DNA of 64,000 nucleotides from Symbiodinium natans (Eukaryota; Sar; Dinophyceae; Suessiales; Symbiodiniaceae): NCBI GenBank assembly GCA_905221605.1, contig CAJNDS010002091.1, positions 405,001-469,000 on the forward strand. Direction: 5' to 3'. The position numbers and the translations under genes are program-made. Under the pieces are notes generated by a model. The model did not search any database. It was given only the letters and a program-made list of their open reading frames with translations, and was not told where the DNA came from. Positions within the stretch are counted from its first letter, which is position 1. Each line of letters opens with the position of its first letter. Below are positions 60,857-64,000 of the stretch, in pieces.

Positions 60857-60941
60857 CTCCGCCGTTGCCTCCTTTGAATTGGCTTGGCTCCTATGCAAAT
60901 GGTATGGAGCATTTGCAGTTTGAGGCTCTCTGGCTTCAGGG
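60857..60941 (-). CDS. basic-protein gene, first visible exon
   Basis: Acceptor CAACTCCTCAG|CC, donor GGAG|GTTTCGGGTTT (a telomere-like donor), 85 nt: LKPESLKLQMLHTICIGAKP then IQRRQRR. Phase 2 out fits the 60.1 kb exon. Confidence 0.62.
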
Positions 60942-61599
60942 CTGAGGAGTTGAAAGGGCGCCATGTATTTAGGGTTTAGGGTTTAGGGTTTAGGGTTTAG
61001 GGTTTAGGGATAAGGGATTAGGGCTTAGGAAGCATGCAGCATTAAGAACAACATAAGTACATACATGAATGCTCGAAAGAAAGATCTGCATATCTGCATC
61101 TTAAAACTCCCCCTGCCTGGATACTAAGCTAATGGCGGGTTCTCAAAGTTGTGGGGCTTTGCTTGCTATTTTTTTGGAAAGAGGCCATACTGCAGAGACC
61201 TGGTACATAGACCGGATGCACATGTACTAAAGGCTCGTATCATCGGACTGAAGTGGAGACCGCTGGCGTTGCTGAACCGCTGAAGACGTTGTGGTGTAGG
61301 TGTTTGTGTGTATCGTCTGGTCGGTACTTAGTCCGAACTTCTTCCAGTTGCCTCTTTTCTAGGTCAGCGCTTAGAGTGAATCCTCAAAGGGGAATCTTCT
61401 CAACACAATACGGGCACATGTGACATACCCCGAATGTCTACCGAATCCCCTAAACCCTACCTGCGACTCTATTTACCTACAGTTTAGTAGTAGTTACCCT
61501 TGATTGGTAGGTATAACCCGTAAAACTATAGGTAAGGAGGGTCCCAGGCAAGCCCCAAAAAAGCTGCCGAGCAATGCTGGTCACTGCGAGTTTCTTAAC

Positions 61600-61692
61600 T
61601 ATACTCCCCTTAGAACCGTAATAAAAAAAACATGTTGAACTTGGGTTTTATATCAACATAAATGAAAAAAAACCCAGGGGGATATAGCTAAG
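61600..61692. mobile_element. family I repeat
   Basis: CTATACTCCCCTTAGAACC, GTTTTATATCAACATAAAT and GGGGGATATAG; a close copy lies at 62337-62443. Confidence 0.85.
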
Positions 61693-62336
61693 GGGGACGC
61701 GCCGAAGACTGTCCCAATGCCAGGTTCCCTCATTACACCTCGCTGAGCCAAGTGGCCCCTTTCATGGCGGATTTTCGACATGACCACCAAAAAAGCCAAC
61801 CACATAGACACAAGGATCCTGCAAACAGGGTTTTTTTTGGGAGTCCCCCTTATAATTAGGGGCCCTTATACACCAAAATGGTGGGATCCTTATGTTTCTG
61901 TGTAGGCATGACCACCAAAATGGTGAGCTGCGACGGAGTAGCAGCTGGAATGCGCGCTCTGCTTGGCTGGTACTGACGTGCCAAGTCGCAGGCACAAGCA
62001 GCTGGCAGACTGCAGGTTCGCAGTGAAGGAACGAGCTCAGCTCACTCCTTCAGGTGAAAACACACTCATCTGTCGCTAAGCTCTGAGCGACAAAAGCAGC
62101 AGCCACACACCCCGTTCTCCTCCTCACAGTTAAAAAAGATTGACATGGAAAGCATGGGTTCGGAGACTATACCTGGGACTCTATTTATGGTTCGACTAAA
62201 TACCCTAGCCCTCAGTCGTTACCCTAAACCCTAAACCCTAAACCCTAAACCCTAAACCCTGAGGTTAGGGCAGGGCTGCTGCGGCGCATTGACAAACCGA
62301 CCTGGAAGATGCTCTCTCCTGGTGCGACCCTGAGCT

Positions 62337-62443
62337 ACTCTATACTCCCCCTAGAACCTTAATAAAAAAATGACATTATTAATATCCCCTTGGGTTTTAT
62401 ATAAACAAAAATACAAAAAATAATTCCCGAGGGGGATATAGTA
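62337..62443. mobile_element. family I repeat
   Basis: CTATACTCCCCCTAGAACC, GTTTTATATAAACAAAAAT, GGGGGATATAG. Confidence 0.85.
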
Positions 62444-62518
62444 CTATGTAGAGTAGGTGTCTTTTGCTTGTATCCGAGTCCGCAAAAGGACACCCAATAT
62501 GCATATGCATATTCTTGG

Positions 62519-62624
62519 CCGCACTTAGCAGGGTAGCTACAAGTTAAATTGCTAGCTGCCTTGTTCAAAAACCCCAATAAACCCAAAAATGCTAAGGATC
62601 TAAAGTTACAGTAAATCACCACAG
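62519..62624. mobile_element. family J repeat
   Basis: Third copy (AGGGTAGCTACAAGTTAAA, GCTAGCTGCCTTGTTCAAA, GGATCTAAAGTTACAG), followed by a TA microsatellite. Confidence 0.85.
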
Positions 62625-62652
62625 ATATATATATATATATATATATATATTG
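62625..62652. repeat. (TA)n microsatellite
   Basis: Pure AT dinucleotides. Confidence 0.95.
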
Positions 62653-63529
62653 CATAAAGCATGTGCGTACATGTACACACACTCACCAATATTTACAAGG
62701 AACCGTCTCTCGCCAATAAAACTTATATATATATATATACATATTGCTTTGGGCGGGGGGATTCCAGGCAGCGATTGAAATTCCAAAACCCCAAAAGTCT
62801 CATCCCACAGCCCCCGGCCCTAAAATGCCCTATGTCAACCCCAAGCCCTGAGCCCTAAACCCCTAAACCTAAACCCTAAACCCTAAACCCTAAACCCGAA
62901 ACCCCAAGCCCCAAACCCTAAAGCCCCTCTTCCCTCTAATCCCAACCCCAAGACGCAAACCGTACCTAAGCCCTAAACCTCCCGTTGCAAAGAAATCCCA
63001 GAGACTCCAGAACCCCTTAATTATAGGAATATACCTTAAATTATACTAGGAACCCTAATATGATTTTAAGGTATGTTCCTTAGCTAAGGGGTTGTGCCTT
63101 TCCCCCAAGTGGAGGGCTGAACCGTACCATGGACAGCGCAGCACTTGGCAGACACACCAGCAAGGTGTCTCCGGTTGAGGGCTTAAGGGCTCAAGGAACC
63201 CTAAACCCTAAACCCTAAAGCCTAAACCCTAAACCCTAAACCCTAAACCCTAAATTCTAGGGTTTAGGGTGGTTTGCTTTAGTCTGCTTGTTTACAAGAG
63301 TCCAGGTTTTTCTGGGGTCACAGCTGTGCAGAGACCTTGGATCCGTGGGTGCGAGCCATCGGATAGCTGTACAGCGTCTAAACTTTCACGAAGCAACGCA
63401 ACTGGGTCCAAATGCACAAAAGCGACATCCACGACACAACCCAAACTCTAAACCCTAAACCCTAAACCCTAAACCCTAAACCCTGAACCCTAAACCCTAA
63501 ACCCTAAACCCTAAACCCCAAACCCTGAT

Positions 63530-63640
63530 GTCGGACATCGACTGCCTCGTGCGCTCCTATGGTAGCATGTCAGGGCTCCAGCCAACGCTTCTGGCCCTGA
63601 GGCCCGCAGGCAAAAAGAACACAAAACAACCAGGTTTAGG
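63530..63640. CDS. exon-like island, strand unresolved
   Basis: Plus strand reads MSDIDCLVRSYGSMSGLQPT from an ATG. Minus strand has a very good pyrimidine tract and acceptor (TTCTTTTTGCC...CCTCAG|G) and reads PEALAGALTCYHRSARG. CCCTAAA left, TTTAGGG right. Confidence 0.42.
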
Positions 63641-63690
63641 GTTTAGGGTTTAGGGTTTAGGGTTTAGGGTTTAGGGTTTAGGGTGCAGGG
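63635..63690. repeat. TTTAGGG tract
   Basis: Eight G-strand heptamers. Confidence 0.95.
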
Positions 63691-63840
63691 TGTAGGGGTA
63701 GGTCCCAACTAAGTCCTTTCGAAACTGGGCCCTCCAAACCAACATCACCCCAAGGTCGAAGCCCGCCCCAAACCCCTGAACTCAAAATGCATGAGCCCCA
63801 AAACGCCCAGGCATTTGGGATGTACCCCCTGATACTAGCA

Positions 63841-63956
63841 CTAGGCTGCCCAGTAACCTAGGCTCAAGAAGGGTGCCCTTTTTTTGTTGCTTAAAGGGGT
63901 TTATAAGGGGACCTGAACCCCAAAAAAGGGAGTAAGGGTACTACTGGGCATCCTAG
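63841..63956. mobile_element. family B inverted-repeat element
   Basis: CTAGGCTGCCCAGTAACCTAGG at the left and TACTGGGCATCCTAG at the right; near-identical to 29277-29389. Confidence 0.9.
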
Positions 63957-64000
63957 AACAGTCCTTATAGGGATTTTGTTTAGGGTTTAGGGTTTAAGGT

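Noticed and set aside
22092-62652. ORFs across TA microsatellites (YIYIYIY)
   Set aside because: Simple-repeat translations.
2200-63690. Concatenated telomere-capped mini-chromosomes
   Set aside because: CCCTAAA-X-TTTAGGG is also the order of a capped linear molecule, but the islands have splice sites and join in phase, so introns explain them better.
1-64000. tRNA, 5S rRNA, U snRNA or dinoflagellate spliced-leader genes
   Set aside because: I scanned for B-box-like GGTTCGANTCC and for the spliced-leader core GTAGCCATTTTGGCTC and found no match; a covariance search could still find diverged copies.

Overview
This window looks like nuclear DNA of a dinoflagellate. Three lines of evidence support that. 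(i) Hundreds of copies of the heptamer TTTAGGG/CCCTAAA, the telomere repeat of dinoflagellates and plants, are scattered through the whole 64 kb in both orientations. (ii) Predicted introns use GC and GA as well as GT donors, and most acceptors are AG|G, a known dinoflagellate habit. (iii) A fragment of an alveolate/dinoflagellate-type mitochondrial cytochrome b gene sits near 15.15-15.44 kb. There are no long open reading frames apart from low-complexity ones. Nothing here was tested against transcripts or databases; all splice sites were placed by eye.

The layout is many short 'exon islands' (24-90 bp) embedded in telomere-like repeats and short inverted-repeat elements. Nearly all islands read best on the minus strand. 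Four sets are phase-coherent. (a) About 0.8-11.8 kb: exons of a multi-EF-hand protein; nine exons from 11.8 to 4.1 kb join through eight junctions without breaking phase. (b) 23.5-22.7 kb: three exons, one junction being a telomere-loaded inverted-repeat element. (c) 55.7 kb down to at least 38.1 kb: a predicted secreted, partly Cys-rich protein that starts with a signal peptide, with several phase-consistent junctions. (d) 60.9-59.4 kb: a basic protein. Further unassigned exon-like islands lie between 17 and 34 kb.

The commonest arrangement is CCCTAAA-exon-TTTAGGG, so that an intron runs from a TTTAGGG start to a CCCTAAA end. In three cases the telomere repeat itself, or a variant of it, supplies the GT donor. 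The inverted-repeat elements fall into about ten families; several begin GT, GC or GA and end in AG, as expected of introners (introns made by transposable elements). Some carry telomere repeats inside them.

Other regions: 11.9-16.8 kb is a segmental duplication interrupted by a GC-rich 15-bp minisatellite that itself contains the cytochrome b fragment. 19.3-21.6 kb holds a 233-bp direct duplication flanking a decayed LRR-like repeat gene. 56.3-56.55 kb is almost pure G. Arrays of altered heptamers (CTAGAAC, CCCTAAG) and of longer variants (CCCCTAAA, GGGTTTAAA) are also present. No tRNA, rRNA, CRISPR array or bacterial-type feature was seen.
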